Both the position numbers and the translations under genes were made by a program. Positions 20,995 through 32,177 of a stretch of DNA of 64,000 nt are shown here, piece after piece (the stretch's first letter is position 1; each line of letters opens with the position of its first letter). The stretch comes from Diphasiastrum complanatum (Eukaryota; Streptophyta; Lycopodiopsida; Lycopodiales; Lycopodiaceae), in contig CM055103.1 in NCBI GenBank assembly GCA_029204225.1, positions 4,320,114 to 4,384,113 of the forward strand. Direction: 5' to 3'. The notes below the pieces were generated by a model, which searched no databases, had not been told where the DNA came from, and saw only the letters and a list, made by a program, of their open reading frames with translations.

Positions 20995-21931
20995 TCAACT
21001 ATAGTTTCTTGAAATTTTAAATATGCCTCTAGTCTTCCTCTAGTTCAATCGTGTTTGACAAGCATTTATGAAACGTCAAATGTTTCGGCTCGTCTCTTAT
21101 TGAAAAACAAGGTCCTAATCTAAAAATGAGCGAAGGAACCTCAGTCAATGATCATCTGAAAGAGTTTCGAGTGGTTACTGAATCAACTTGCTGCTATAGA
21201 TTTGCCTATTTCAGAAGAGAACTCTATGATGTCTCTTCTAGCCAGTCTTCCATCCCCCTACGACAATCTGGTGTTGCTTCGCAAGTTTATCACAAGACGT
21301 ACGGACAAAGAACTTATCTATGACGAGTACCAAGTCAATGGCCCTGTACTCCAATAAGCAATGTTCCAAGAAGAAGAACTTCAAGGACAATAAGACAAAG
21401 GCAGAACAGCCAGATTCAACGCAACCACAACAACTGCAGAATAGTCGACAACAACAACCTGCCAAGACTAAACTATTTTGTAGATACTGCAAAAGATCCA
21501 ATCATGACATCAAAGATTGTCATATTCTCAAGGACAACAAAGCCAAAAAGAAGATGCAGCAACACCAAGAAGGAGGCTTTGATTCTGTCAGAAATTTCCA
21601 AGAAGACGATAAGGTACTGATGGTACAAGACGAACCCATTAGAGATGCCATGGATTGGTATTTTGATTCCGGTGCTTCTCAGCACATGACTCCATGTAAA
21701 TTCCTATTCGAAGATCTCACACCAACACATTCAAAGTATGTTTACTTCGGTGACTCAAGCGCATTGCAGATTGGAGACAAAGGATCAATACGCCTCTACT
21801 TTCCAAATGGTGAATTAACCTTGCTTAAGGATGTATTGTACGTACCCGAACTGACAAAGAATTTATTGTCAGTTAGCAAGCTTACTGATCAGGACTGTAG
21901 AGTCTTCAAAACAATGTACAATTTGGGATAA
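20995..21931 (+). pseudogene. Copia 3 gag C-terminal part and protease
   Basis: The gag resumes in broken frames from about 21000 (NDHLKEF, LPISEENSMMSLLASLPSPY). A 203-codon open stretch follows (21320-21931), with the zinc knuckle CRYCKRSNHDIKDC and the protease WYFDSGASQHMT, intact DSGA, then YFGDSSALQIGDKGS and LLSVSKL. It belongs to a different Copia lineage from elements 1 and 2 and is the same lineage as Copia 4 (knuckle there: CKCNNHEIKDC). A frameshift at about 21915 ends the open frame. Confidence 0.88.
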
Positions 21932-22257
21932 GAAAAATAATGAAATTCTCTCTGCACATAGAGAAAGAAATTTATATATCTTGGGTCATGAATATGCGCT
22001 TGTTTGGCATCAAAGATTAGGTCATTTAAACATGAGGTCGATCTTAGCTACCCATGAAATTTTGGGCTGAAGAAATATCCACAACCTGCTATCTGCAAAA
22101 CTACTCTAGTACGAAAGCAATTGACTTCAAAACTACGTTTAAAGCCTACTATAGGTACAAACCAAGTTTGAAATACCTACATTTGTTCGAATGTCTCTAC
22201 TATGCACAAAAACCATTTGATATGAGAAAGAAGCTTGACCTTGTAAGCTATATGTGA
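21932..22257 (+). pseudogene. Copia 3 integrase remnant lacking its catalytic core
   Basis: Reads WDKKNNEILSAHRERNLYIL, then WHQRLGHLNMRS (zinc-binding region). At about 22050 it jumps directly to KFWAEEISTTCYLQN and YKPSLKYLHLFECLYYAQKP, the segment after the catalytic Glu. The D, D and E blocks (roughly 190 residues in the family) are missing. Nothing of RT or RNase H follows. Confidence 0.8.
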
Positions 22258-22879
22258 AGAATTGAAAAAGATTATCTATGTTAGATATAGGGGTCTTATG
22301 TTTTTTACATCAAGCATCTAGGTGTAGGATATTGATATGAACAAATTTGGCATAGATGGCAAATTATGCATTTCCACTTGTAATGCCACTATTGAGCCAA
22401 AATAGAGTAAGAGGCTAAACTCGTGCCAATTAGAGTGTAGACAAGTGTAATGCCTTTGTTTGATGAATTCTAAGAGGTCCAATAGGATTTAGAGGTGGAA
22501 CCATGTGAGGTCCAATAGAAATTTGAGGTGTGCTTGAATATAGTCCAATAGAATTAAGAGTTGCATGGATCAATAGTCTTATAGGATTAAGAGGTGACAA
22601 AGTGTGGTCCAATTATAGTTAAGCATAGTGGTAGCTCGTGGATCTACTAGTATCATTGTACTCCTCAATCTGGATTTAATTGATTTGGTAATTGTGTGGA
22701 TTTTGAGTGTCATTGAATTTCTAGCTTTCTCTCTCTACCCGAGAGCTCATGATGGTTTTTCTCTCTCTACCTAAGGAGAGCAGCTTGTTTTTACTTAGAG
22801 TAATTTTTGAACACTTCCCACACGTGTGAGTGAGAGTTGGAAGTGATTGAATGCATGTAGTAGTGTGTTTTTGCCATAG
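22258..22879. other. Gene-free LTR-like segment with iterated TCCAATAG words
   Basis: Between about 22460 and 22620 the phrase GAGGTCCAATAGAATTTAAG recurs four to five times with changes, at 35-45 base spacing. The palindrome CACACGTGTG lies at 22819-22828. These features resemble U3 regions of the LTRs elsewhere in the window, but no boundaries could be fixed. No gene seen. Confidence 0.45.
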
Positions 22880-23520
22880 GATCAAAGATAGATCTAATGA
22901 TTCCTCTTAATCGAACACAAAGAATTAGTTCTTATCACATGAAGCAAACAGAACAGAGCATCAATCAAGTTCGTTATCTAAACAAACAACTCATTCAGAA
23001 TTGAAAGAAGTTCTGCTTATGGTTATGCATAACAGCTTTGGCTAATTCCCTGCACACATTAGTTAGAATTATCACTCTCTGGACGTCTGAAAATCCAAGT
23101 TAGAGTAGACAGACAAGTATCACAATTGGTTACAATTCATCTCAAAGTGTATTTGCTCAATTGATAAGAAGTAATGTTGTAAGTGATGGCAGAGTAAAGG
23201 AATGTTCAAGCTTATAAAAATTGGCTCTCTTCTCTGTATGATACTCAAATCTATGCGTCTATACAATGGCATGGAGTGTCGTCCTTATAGGAACGAACAC
23301 CGGCCTAAGCTTCGCTCTGGGGTACCGATTGGGAACGGCTACATAACTCTTCGGAGTGTCACTCTATAACATTGCGCACTCTTAACTACAATGTATTTAC
23401 AAGATGCAAATAGGCCTTTACATAAATTTAGGCTCTATAGCATATTTACATGTACAAAAATTCAAAATTTTACATCATATAACAATTCCATAGGATAATG
23501 TGGAATCATAGGCCTCCACA
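22880..23520 (-). mobile_element. LTR, family F (minus orientation)
   Basis: The minus strand begins TGTGGAGGCCTATGATTCC at 23520, directly after a purine-rich tract (GAGGAAGGAGATA, 23521-23533), the pattern of a 3' LTR after its polypurine tract. A minus-strand TATAAG-like element lies near 23210. The part from about 22880 to 23064 is the reverse complement of a segment at 57588-57760, so the family has another partial copy. The left end is approximate. Confidence 0.55.
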
Positions 23521-23826
23521 TATCTCCTTCCTCAATTGTGCAGCGGCTCGCAAACATTGTCTTCAAATTCTTCTTTGTCTTTTTTGGCCGGCTGATTTCT
23601 TGAAGAAAATAGCTTTCGCTCTGGCCTTTGCTTCTTCATTGACTTGTTCCACTATTTTTCCTTGTGTGGCAAGAAAGTAATTGTTCATTTGCATGTAATC
23701 TTCTTGCAGCGACAGGTTAGGGTATCCACCCATTCCTTGATTTCCAAGTGGACTAAGGGGTGTGGTAATCAGAGTGTTATTCACAAGATGGTCATACCAA
23801 CTATCCTCAATCATAATTTCCAACAT
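23521..23826 (-). pseudogene. Short ORF ahead of the family F LTR
   Basis: An 87-codon minus-strand frame (23826-23563), mostly hydrophilic, ends with an Ala/Lys-rich tail (AKARAKAIFFKKSAGQKRQR). No recognisable domain. Its place just before a polypurine tract and LTR suggests the tail of a retroelement ORF. This could equally be chance, so confidence is low. Confidence 0.35.
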
Positions 23827-23989
23827 TTCAGTAGAAGGGACTGTTAGGGATAGGGCTGCATATGTATAATTTGAAATTTCTTCTTATATATACAATTTCT
23901 GAATGGATAACAGGGCATAAGAGATAAGAGAAGCGATATTTACATAACTGTATGTATAATATGATCGGGTGGTAGGATTTATGGATCTA

Positions 23990-24851
23990 AGTAGGTTACG
24001 CTCCTTTATTTCTTTCAGATATTGAGAGTAAGGGCAAATTCAAGGGCAAAACCAAACGTAAGTGGTCTAAAGGGCAAAATCAAGTGGATGCTTCTTCAAG
24101 TGGTGAAAAGAAAGATAGATCAAAGCTCAAGTGCTTCTATTGTGGCATCAAAGGACACTTTGCAAGTGAGTGCTACAAAAAGAAAAGAGATCAAGGAGAC
24201 AAGCAAGGTAATCTTACTCTTGATGAGGATGGTTTGGATGTTCAAGATGCAAATGATGATGCTTTTGTGATGTCTTCATATATGTTTGCTAATGATGGAG
24301 ATCTAGATCCTTGGTGGATTGATAGTGGAGCAAGTTCACACATGACCTTTCACAAAGAGTACTTCACTTCTTTGTTGGCATATGGAGATGACAAGAGGGT
24401 GATCTACACGGCCAATGATGGTGAGTGTGCAATCAAAGGGATTGGCACAATTCATATTTCTCTCTCTACAAATAGGAATGTTCATTTGGAGGATGTCTTG
24501 TCTATTCCATCTATTACCAGAAATTTACTTAGTGTGAGCCAAATGCTAAGTAAAGGCCTCAAGGTGGAGTTTGATAAAGATGCTTGTTTGATCAAAAGGA
24601 AGGATGTCTTGATTGGAAAAGGTAAAAGACAAGGGAAGTTGTTCAAACTAGATGCTTGTGTTATTGCTAACCAAGTTGGATGTGTTGCAAGGGAGCAAAT
24701 TTCTATTCAAGAGGTTTGGCACAAAAGGATGGGACATCTCAACTTCAAGTCATTGGAGGTAATGGCAAGGAAGAAAGTTATGATTGGTCTTCCAAGTTTC
24801 TTAAGTGATGTCAAGCATGTTTGTGACCCCACAACAAAATGGAGTGGCTGA
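23990..24851 (+). pseudogene. Copia 2 gag end, protease and pre-integrase
   Basis: The open frame 24084-24851 has the zinc knuckle CFYCGIKGHFASEC, the protease WWIDSGASSHMT (intact DSGA), YTANDGECAIKG, LLSVSQML and the GAG-pre-integrase WHKRMGHLNFKS. It is the same lineage as Copia 1. The N-terminal gag and 5' LTR are missing. At about 24823, after KHVCD, the integrase core is deleted and the frame shifts into PTTKWSG. Confidence 0.9.
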
Positions 24852-25767
24852 AAGGAAGAATAGGACTTTATGTGAAAGTGCTAAAGCTATGAGGTTAAGT
24901 GCTAATCTTGACAAACCATTTTGGGATCAAGCTTTGTTGTGTACCAATTTCTTGTGCAATAGGTGGTCGAGTGCTATTTTGGATGGAAGGACACCTTTTG
25001 AGATGTTATTCAAGAGGAGGCCGAGTGTCAACTTTCTAAGAACCTTTGGATGCACATGCTATGTCAACATTACTCTTGATGATAGGACCAAGGAGGATCT
25101 ATCTTCAAGAAGAGGTATTTTGGTTGGATATAGTGAGGTGAGTAAAGCCTACAAGGTTTACATTCCTTCTACTAACAAAGTTGTTGTTGGTAGAGATGTC
25201 ATTTTTTATGAGGGGAACATTTCAAAGGTGTCTTCAAGCATGATTGATGGTAGAGTGGATGGATCTAACATTCTTGATGTTGATGAGAAGGATCCTACTT
25301 TGGATGGTGGTGATGATGGACCTTCATCAAGTCAAAAGCCAAGGAGAACATCAAGAGAAAGACAAGTACCTTCAAGGCTTACATATGATCAAAAGGGTAA
25401 GCAAGTAGTTTCTGGAAATTATGTTGCTTTCCTGACCTCTTTGGATGAGCCTAAAAGTGTAGATCAAGCAAGGAAAGAAGAGGAGTGGATCCAAGCAATG
25501 GATCTCGAGTATCAAGTTGTTATGAAGAATGGAACATGGAGATTGGTGGAGTTGCCTAAGGACAAGAAAGCTATTGGATGTAAATGGATCTTCAAGGTGA
25601 AGATAAACCAAGATGGATCTATCAACAAGTACAAGGCAAGGTTAGTGGCAAAAGGATATGCTCAACAACAAGGGATTGACTATGATGAGACCTTTGCACT
25701 CGTGGCAAAGATGGTAAGCATTCAAGTCATCATTTCACTTGCTACACTTTATGGATGGGATCTATGA
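24824..25767 (+). pseudogene. Copia 2 integrase C-terminal part and RT start
   Basis: Resumes at TPQQNGVAERKNRT (block holding the catalytic Glu). It continues through GRTPFEMLFKRRPSVNFLRT, GILVGYSEVSKAYKVYIPST and a Ser/Asp-rich linker into RT (AIGCKWIFKVK, KARLVAKGYAQQQGIDYDET). The two catalytic Asp blocks of integrase are missing because of the deletion just upstream. An in-frame TGA at 25765-25767 interrupts RT between WDL and MDISNAFLNG. Confidence 0.9.
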
Positions 25768-26999
25768 AAAATGGACATTTCAAATGCATTCTTGAATGGT
25801 GATCTTGAGGAGGAAGTGTACATGGAGCAGCCCGAGAGCTACATTTCATCAACAAAGCCAACACATGTGTGTCGTCTACAAAAGAGTTTGTATGGCCTTG
25901 AGCAAGCACCAAGGAGTTGGTGTGCTAAGCTTAACACTTTTATACTCTCTCAAGGCTTTGTTATGAGTGAGTCACTTTATTATAGGTTTGCTGAAAATGA
26001 TGTTACCATCTTGCTAATCTATGTGGATGATATCATCTTGAGTGGTGGAGACAATCAAGATGTGGAGGATATCAAGAATGCTCTTAAGAAGGAGTTTCAG
26101 GTGCATGATCTTGGTAATTTGCATTACATTTTGGGAATAGAAGTCATTAGATCTTCTCAATCTACTTTCATTTGTCAAGAGAAGTATGTTAATTCTATTC
26201 TAGAAAGATTTTATATGGTAAATGCAAAAGCTATTGATACACCTATGGAGTCTCATATGTACAGCTAACTATAAGAGGTAATGAAAGATCCTTCGAGGAC
26301 ATTACTCTCTATAGGAAGCTAGTTGGTTCACTCATCTATCTAACCATTACTAGACCTGATCTAAGCTATTGTGTTGGAAGATTGAGTCAATTCATGCAAG
26401 ATCCTAGTGAGGAGCATTGGAAGCTAGGAAAGCGAATTTTGAGGTACATCATTGGAACTCGAGATTTTGGCATACTGTATGAGGGATCATCACCTAATCT
26501 TTTTGGATTTTCAGATTCGGACTATGTTGGAGATGTAATGGATAGGAAATCCATTAGTGCTTATTGTATTTTCATAGGTGATGGAGCTATATCATGGATG
26601 TCAAAGAAACAAGCCACTATCTCATTGTCATCTAGTGAGGCCGAGTACAAAGTTCTTACACATTGCACAAAGGAGATGGTTTGGATCAAGAGGATGATCA
26701 AGGATCTTCATTTGCTGGATTTTTCAGAGAGTCCAATCATCTTTTGTGACAATCAATCAGCCCAAAAAATGGCATCCAATCCTATTTTTCATGCTAGGAG
26801 CAAGCATATTGAGATGCAATATTATTTTATGAGGGAGCAAGTCATTGCAAAGGAGGTGGAGCTTCAACATGTGTCTTCAAGGGAATGTGTAGCTGATATC
26901 TTCACCAAAGCATTGGGAAAAGACTTGTTCATGAAGCATAGGACTTCACTTGGAGTGTTATCAAAGTCTATGCTAAAACTAGTTGAAGAGGGAGTGTGA
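25768..26999 (+). pseudogene. Copia 2 reverse transcriptase and RNase H
   Basis: RT palm: MDISNAFLNGDLEEEVYM, LQKSLYGLEQAPRSW and the catalytic LLIYVDDIILSG. A stop (TAA at 26266-26268) interrupts, then the frame shifts slightly and reads RKLVGSLIYLTITRPDLSY. RNase H follows: ILRYIIGTRDFG, GFSDSDYVGD, SWMSKKQATISLSSSEAEYK, FCDNQSAQKMASNPIFHARS, KHIEMQYYFMRE and ADIFTKALGK. The terminal stop codon (26997-26999) overlaps the start of the 3' LTR. Apart from two stops this half is well preserved. Confidence 0.93.
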
Positions 27000-27379
27000 A
27001 AGATTCAACTAGTTCCATCACATTTTGCTATATTTTCATATTTGGCATATTGAGCCCAAAAATTGTTTTAGACTTAGAGGTTGACTTTTCAAAGTTCAAT
27101 AATCTAAATTTCATTTGAATAAACTTTTTGAAAGTGTGGGAAAGTTAGAATGAGAGTTTGAGTAGATTCAAAATTGAATAGTTGGGTACATTGAATCTAG
27201 ACCCAAAATTAGTAGGGTTAGCATTTTAGTGGGAAAGCCAAGTGGCCAAATAGGGTTTGGAACTGTTATAAAAGGATGTAACTCGTGGAGAGAGTAATCT
27301 TCTCTCTTCTCTATCTCATTTCATGTTTATACATGGTTCTCTTGGGTTCTACTATCCATTGGTGCACTATCTTGGTGAT
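26995..27379 (+). mobile_element. 3' LTR of Copia 2 (family C), truncated
   Basis: Starts TGTGAAAGATTCAAC right after the purine tract GAAGAGGGAG. Sequence matches the LTR at 51580-52208 in order: TTTAGACTTAGAG, GTGTGGGAAAGTTAG, GGGTACATTGAATCTAGACC, then ATAAAAGGATGTAACTCGTG with its TATA-like box, then CATTGGTGCACTATCTTGGTG. The match stops at about 27379, so the last third or more of the LTR is missing where foreign sequence begins. Confidence 0.85.
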
Positions 27380-27882
27380 TGCAAGAATGGTCGCGGTCCA
27401 TAGTAATGGAGCATGTTCTGTAAAAAGCCATGTGTCTGCCAGAGTTCGATCATGTCAACATGGAAGGCACTTGTCATGGCAGCACAATAATAAAGCCGAG
27501 CCACATTGAGGTGATCCATCTCTGTGACTAGAGGCTTATTAATATCCAATAGAATGGGAGGAAGTGAATGATCCCAATGAGACGCCAAGGGTGCCAAGAA
27601 GCCGATGAGGCCGCAATTGTCGGCGAAGTAGCACACACTCCTATTCGGGCACCGATGGTATCTCTTATAGAACTGGCTGCAATTTGAAATGAAATCTCTG
27701 GTCGGATCGTCTGTTTGTACATATTCTACAAGAATAAGACAATAGATTTTATTGACTGTGAACTCGGGTGTGAAAGGTTCACGTCGTTTGAGAGGGCAGT
27801 ACTCTGGGTTTACCCGCAAATATGTGGGCGCGTTAAGATAACGTAAGAATGTCGACTTATTTGCCAAGAACATGGTCTCCAA
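27380..27882 (-). pseudogene. Unrecognised ORF inserted against the Copia 2 LTR
   Basis: A 171-codon minus-strand frame, of which the last few codons come from the LTR itself. I do not recognise the protein. It has many Cys, His, Tyr and Trp residues, for example CSQFYKRYHRCPNRSVCYF, then LARHW-like and MDHLNVARLYYCAAMT segments. No clean zinc-finger spacing was found. It is more GC-balanced than its surroundings. It could be part of a retroelement gag or a piece carried with the adjacent RT relic on the same strand. Confidence 0.35.
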
Positions 27883-28213
27883 GCTGGTTGAGGCTCTAGT
27901 GCATAATAATAGTAGTTGACCATGTCATCGCACAAAAAACATCCACTACATTGCTTCTTAGTCTTATAGAATTCTCATTATAATCTTACTTGCAATCATA
28001 ATCATAAGTATAGTGCCTCTTCATCATCAAGTATTTCCAAAATATTGCTATTTTGCATTGTAACATTATCAATCAAAAACTAATTTTAATGATATCATCT
28101 TGGACTTTGGAAAGTTAGCAATCAAATGAACCACATTCCAATCTAGTCATGGAAGCATTATGCATCTAACTTTCCGTAACATTGCATGTTTAGGGATCAA
28201 ATAGCATCTCGTA
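27883..28213. other. Gene-free AT-rich stretch
   Basis: Lies between the unrecognised ORF and the 3' end of the RT relic. It would be the relic's 3' untranslated region if the two belong together. No poly(A) tract or LTR edge that I can fix. Confidence 0.4.
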
Positions 28214-30264
28214 TCATAGTTTGGTGTTTATAGCACCATACAAAATCTCGGCTAAAGAAGGGATATGAGATGTAGCAGACCCAGCCACCGTCGCCCGTTG
28301 CAGGATTGATAGGGCTTGAGCACGTTGCAGGGCAATGGAAATACGTTGTTTGAAAGAAGCTAGAACAATAGAACCATGAATACCTTGACGCTCTGCCGCT
28401 TGATGAGAACACATATGAAGAAAATCCTCAAAGCGCCGCAAGGTGCCATAAGTCTCAATAGCCAAGGGAAGGAAAGCATCAGTGGGATGTCTATCGGAGT
28501 AGTTCTTGTCCTTCTCTTGTGCTGCGATGTCTGCCGCTTCTCCTGGTGTGAAGGCAGAGCGAGGCAGAAGGTCACCACGCGTGGGATCAGCAACAACAAC
28601 ATCTGCCAAAGTACGAAGCCCATCCCGAGAGAGGACAAGAGTGGGACGCGGTAGAAGGAAGAACATGAGACTGCTCTCTGAGGATGTGGAATCCTCCATC
28701 TCTGGCTATACCGGCCGCTGCATCTCTGACAACATCATGCGTAGCTGTGCACTCACTCCCAGAAGGACAACGGAGGAGGTGGATAGCAAGAGCATCAATA
28801 GGTTGACCACAAACACACCTAAAGAGACCCAAAACCGAAGGATGAGGTAGCCCCAAGTGAAGACGAAGAGACATGCTGAAGATGGTCGAGGACAACCGAA
28901 GGGAAGGAATGACATGTCGAGCTGACAGCCAAGCCCCCGCACCTGGACCCGGACAAGAAATAAGTCGAGCTCGATGCAACACCAAAGGAGCCTCAGAGAG
29001 CATGCTGGAAAGGGTTTGCTTGTGCACGCGCTCCAAGAGGGTCTCTTGCAGGTGATCAGAGCTGAAAGCGAAGAGTTGCTCAAAAGGGGGAAGACAAGCT
29101 TGGGCAGAGAGGGGGAGCAGCTCTCGCGCAGCGATGAGGAGGTGCTGGAAAGGCAGAGAACCGCAATCCACATGAGCAATGCAGTTCGCCAAGAGAGGGC
29201 AACAGCCAGAAAGGAACTGAGAAGACAAAGCAGGGGCGACAAGAGCCCAGCTCCCAAGATAAGCTGCAGACGCCAAACTGATGAGGGGAGAGAAAAGAGG
29301 AGAAAAACTATTGAAACTGAAAACAGATAGAGCGACTCACAAGACGAAAGAGGACTTCGCCAACTGCGATGGGACAGACGCCACCCGAGGCCTTAGTCAT
29401 GGCAATCAAACGAGACGCAGACAAGAGACGAGCAACAGACGAAAGAATGTGACCAGAGGCTATGAAAGAGCAGACTTGAAAGAGTTGAACAAAGCCACTA
29501 GCAGAGTCCTCAGGTGGAAAACAATCACGAAGGTGTTCATAGACCAAACCAGAGGGACTACCAACAGCAAGACGAGGACTACGATGGAAGGCACGAGAGA
29601 AAGAATCACGATCAAGTACCAAGTCAACATCAGGCACAAAGTCTTCCACAAACAAGGGAAGAATGTCTTCAGAAGCAGGATGAAGAGCTCGGAGAGCAGC
29701 AACAGTATCGACAGAAGAGGGAGCGGGAGTGAGAGGAGCTAAAGCTCGAGCTGCACGAGAATACTCATCAACTTGCCCAAGATGAAAGGTGCGATGAAGG
29801 TGATGGTGGAGAGGAGGGGCACCTTGAGATTGAGAGTCCTACGAGTTGCGAGCAACAAGTGCCTGACAACAGACAACGTGTTCATCATGAAGCGACTCCC
29901 AGTCTCCTGATAGAAAGCGACGAAGGCGAGCACGAGTTTCTCTGTAACCAACAATAGCCAAGAGATCAAGAGTAAGACGCAAAGCAAGTTGAGTTTCACG
30001 ACAGAGAGCGAGGGGAATATGAAAGTAGAGCCTTGGACGAGAGAAGCCCAAGTGAAAAGCGCCGAGGACGTTGAGGGAAGAAATCCAAGACCAAGCTGAA
30101 GCAGAGGGCATATGGGGTGTTGGGAAAGGAGGGCGATCCTGAGACGACTGAAGCAACGCAGGACAAGAACGTTGGTGACGGGCAAGACCCCCTCTAGGAG
30201 TGAAGAAACGACCACAAGCAAGGCAAGAAACCCGTTCAGGGAGTTGAGGCAATAAGACTTCCAA
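28214..30264 (-). pseudogene. Reverse-transcriptase relic with zinc fingers and C-terminal nuclease-like domain (R2/NeSL-like architecture)
   Basis: Minus strand, 5' to 3'. First (30264-29839) a CCHC zinc finger, CLACGRFFTPRGGLARHQ followed by RSC. Then RT fingers (about 29655-29308): an AVGSPSGLVYEHLRD block and SRLIAMTKASGGVCPIAVGE followed by VLFRLVSR. At about 29290 the RT palm (D...YADD) is missing and the frame continues ASAAYLGSWALVAPAL. A second CCHC finger is at about 28800 (CVCGQPIDALAIHLLRC, then HDVVRD). Last (28699-28214) comes a region reading LADVVVADPTRGD, AADIAAQEKDKNYSD and FLPLAIETYG, which fits a PD-(D/E)XK restriction-like nuclease layout. Zinc finger, RT, CCHC and nuclease in that order is the plan of RLE-encoding LINEs, which are not standard in flowering plants. 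Stops and frameshifts make it non-functional. It is visibly GC-richer than its neighbours. The architecture is fairly clear; the clade is inference. Confidence 0.68.
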
Positions 30265-30484
30265 ATCACAAACTCAGGAATTGGCAAATTGTTATTTAGA
30301 TTAAATGCCATTTTGAGATTTAAGAAGTCCCATTTAAGAAACGGATAACACTTGAAATTGCAAACTCAAGAATTGTAGTTTGTTACTCAAATTCCATAAC
30401 TTGTATCTCAAGATCTAATCTCTCAAAAACATGTTCCAAACTGAGCCTCAAACGAGTACAATACTCCCCGTGTGATATTTCCCT

Positions 30485-30511
30485 CCCCCCCCCCCCCCCC
30501 CCCCCCCCCCC
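30485..30511. repeat. Homopolymer C tract (27 bases)
   Basis: An uninterrupted run of about 27 C, preceded by CCCT. It lies about 220 bases upstream (minus strand) of the RT relic, where it would read as a G tract. Homopolymers this long are prone to assembly error, so the exact length is uncertain. Confidence 0.85.
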
Positions 30512-32177
30512 AACTTTTGCATATGAGAAAAACTGAACTCCAAAATGAATTAATTCCCAGAATAGTTACAAATAGCTCTAGATACCTACTTCATGTCTCG
30601 AAATAGGTTACAACTATTCTCCTTCCATTTTCTTTTATGTTCTCCAATTGTTGACTTGCAAATCCCTATTTATTGAAGTAAGAAAATTATTGATTTTAAG
30701 GGCACTATTTTGTGAGACTTGTTGGCCTGGATCTAATGAATAAGAATCTTTGAAAGCATACATTTAATTCATTAGAGATTCAATACCAGATACACATCCA
30801 CATTAACAATATTAGTTCCTGAATCGGAATCAAACATGGGAACCTTGTATAAGAATGATTTGCCTTATCTACAAAACTGATTTTGACTGGATAGTCGTGG
30901 AACAGTTATTGGACGAAATGAAACATATTCAGCAAAATGGTGCACAAGAAAAAGGTAGAGCAAAGTATCCCATTGTCACATGTCATAATTTCATCTCCAA
31001 AATTGAGGAAATGATTCAAAACACATCCGATGTCAAAAGATATAAGCCCTTGGTCTTGTAAAACATATTGAACTAGCTAAATTTTGAAAAGATGGATATG
31101 TATCTACATGGGTTTTCAAGGCATTACAACAAAACAAGGACCAAAATTCAAAGTATTGTATTTCAATTTCAGCAAACCACCTTCAATATCCCCTGGCTGG
31201 AATTGCACTCCAAATCTTGGGGTGAGGAAAGAAGCTTCTGACCAGATTTACAGCCACAATTTGGGACCCGGGTAAAATTACACTGAAGGATCTGTCTTTA
31301 GCAAAGTTAATTGATTAACTATAGGGCATGTCCTACAGGAACAAAACATTCATTTTATCTCCAAAGAAGCTTCAAGAGTAAAAATATGTTCGAGCTCAGT
31401 AACATATCTTCATATTAAGTGAAATTCCTTAAAACGGAGCAACTTTTCTTGATAGCAATATGTCATAATATTGAGCTTCCAGCTACGACTACAAAATATA
31501 CTGGTACTGGTAGAAAGCAATGTATTGCCGAACACAAAAAGAGTGCAAGTGCAAGAAAGACGAGTACTGAGCTAATTCTGGAAAGAAACCAATAAGAACC
31601 TTGTCTGAGTGTATTCTCCGAGAACTGCATTTCACAATTGTCCCTCGGATTCGTATAACACACGACATTCAACCCCTCAATTGTCTGTATCGGATGCATT
31701 TCGACCATGGCATGTCTCCAATGCACAGCTAAAGAATTACCTTCATTACGTGTCAGGCAAGCCCAGCCTACTCTCCCTTGGTTAAACAGGCTGCTTTTTG
31801 CTACAATATTTTAAATTACCAGCTTGCTAAAGATTAGAAATCAGCCTCCTGTTTACCGCATTACTACCGTGCCATGGAGAGACAAGAAGACTACAAAAAG
31901 TTCATTGTGTAAATTAATGAAACACAATTATTTGCCAACTGTGTAGCAACTTCAAATACAAGTAGTATAAAGGATCTTGGGGACCCTTCTGTAGGTAAAA
32001 ATAGCCTCTCCACATCCAACTTACAACAATAAACCAACCTTGCATCAACCTATTGCAATCTCAAAACTAATAATTCAGATGAGTGACCCATCTGAATCTA
32101 GAAAACCAGCCTAGATGTCTAATTTATGTCTTCACTATCAATATAATCTCCCACCATCGTAAAAACCACCGGAACAA
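30512..32177. other. Intergenic region downstream of eIF3a
   Basis: No gene supported. Short ORFs near 30855-31275 and 31463-31726 have no recognisable similarity. The right-hand few hundred bases must hold the eIF3a 3' untranslated region on the minus strand, but I could not fix a polyadenylation site. Confidence 0.5.

Noticed and set aside
29281-29742. Plus-strand Arg/Lys/Thr-rich ORF of 153 codons
   Set aside because: It is the antisense shadow of the RT relic, whose minus-strand motifs are specific.
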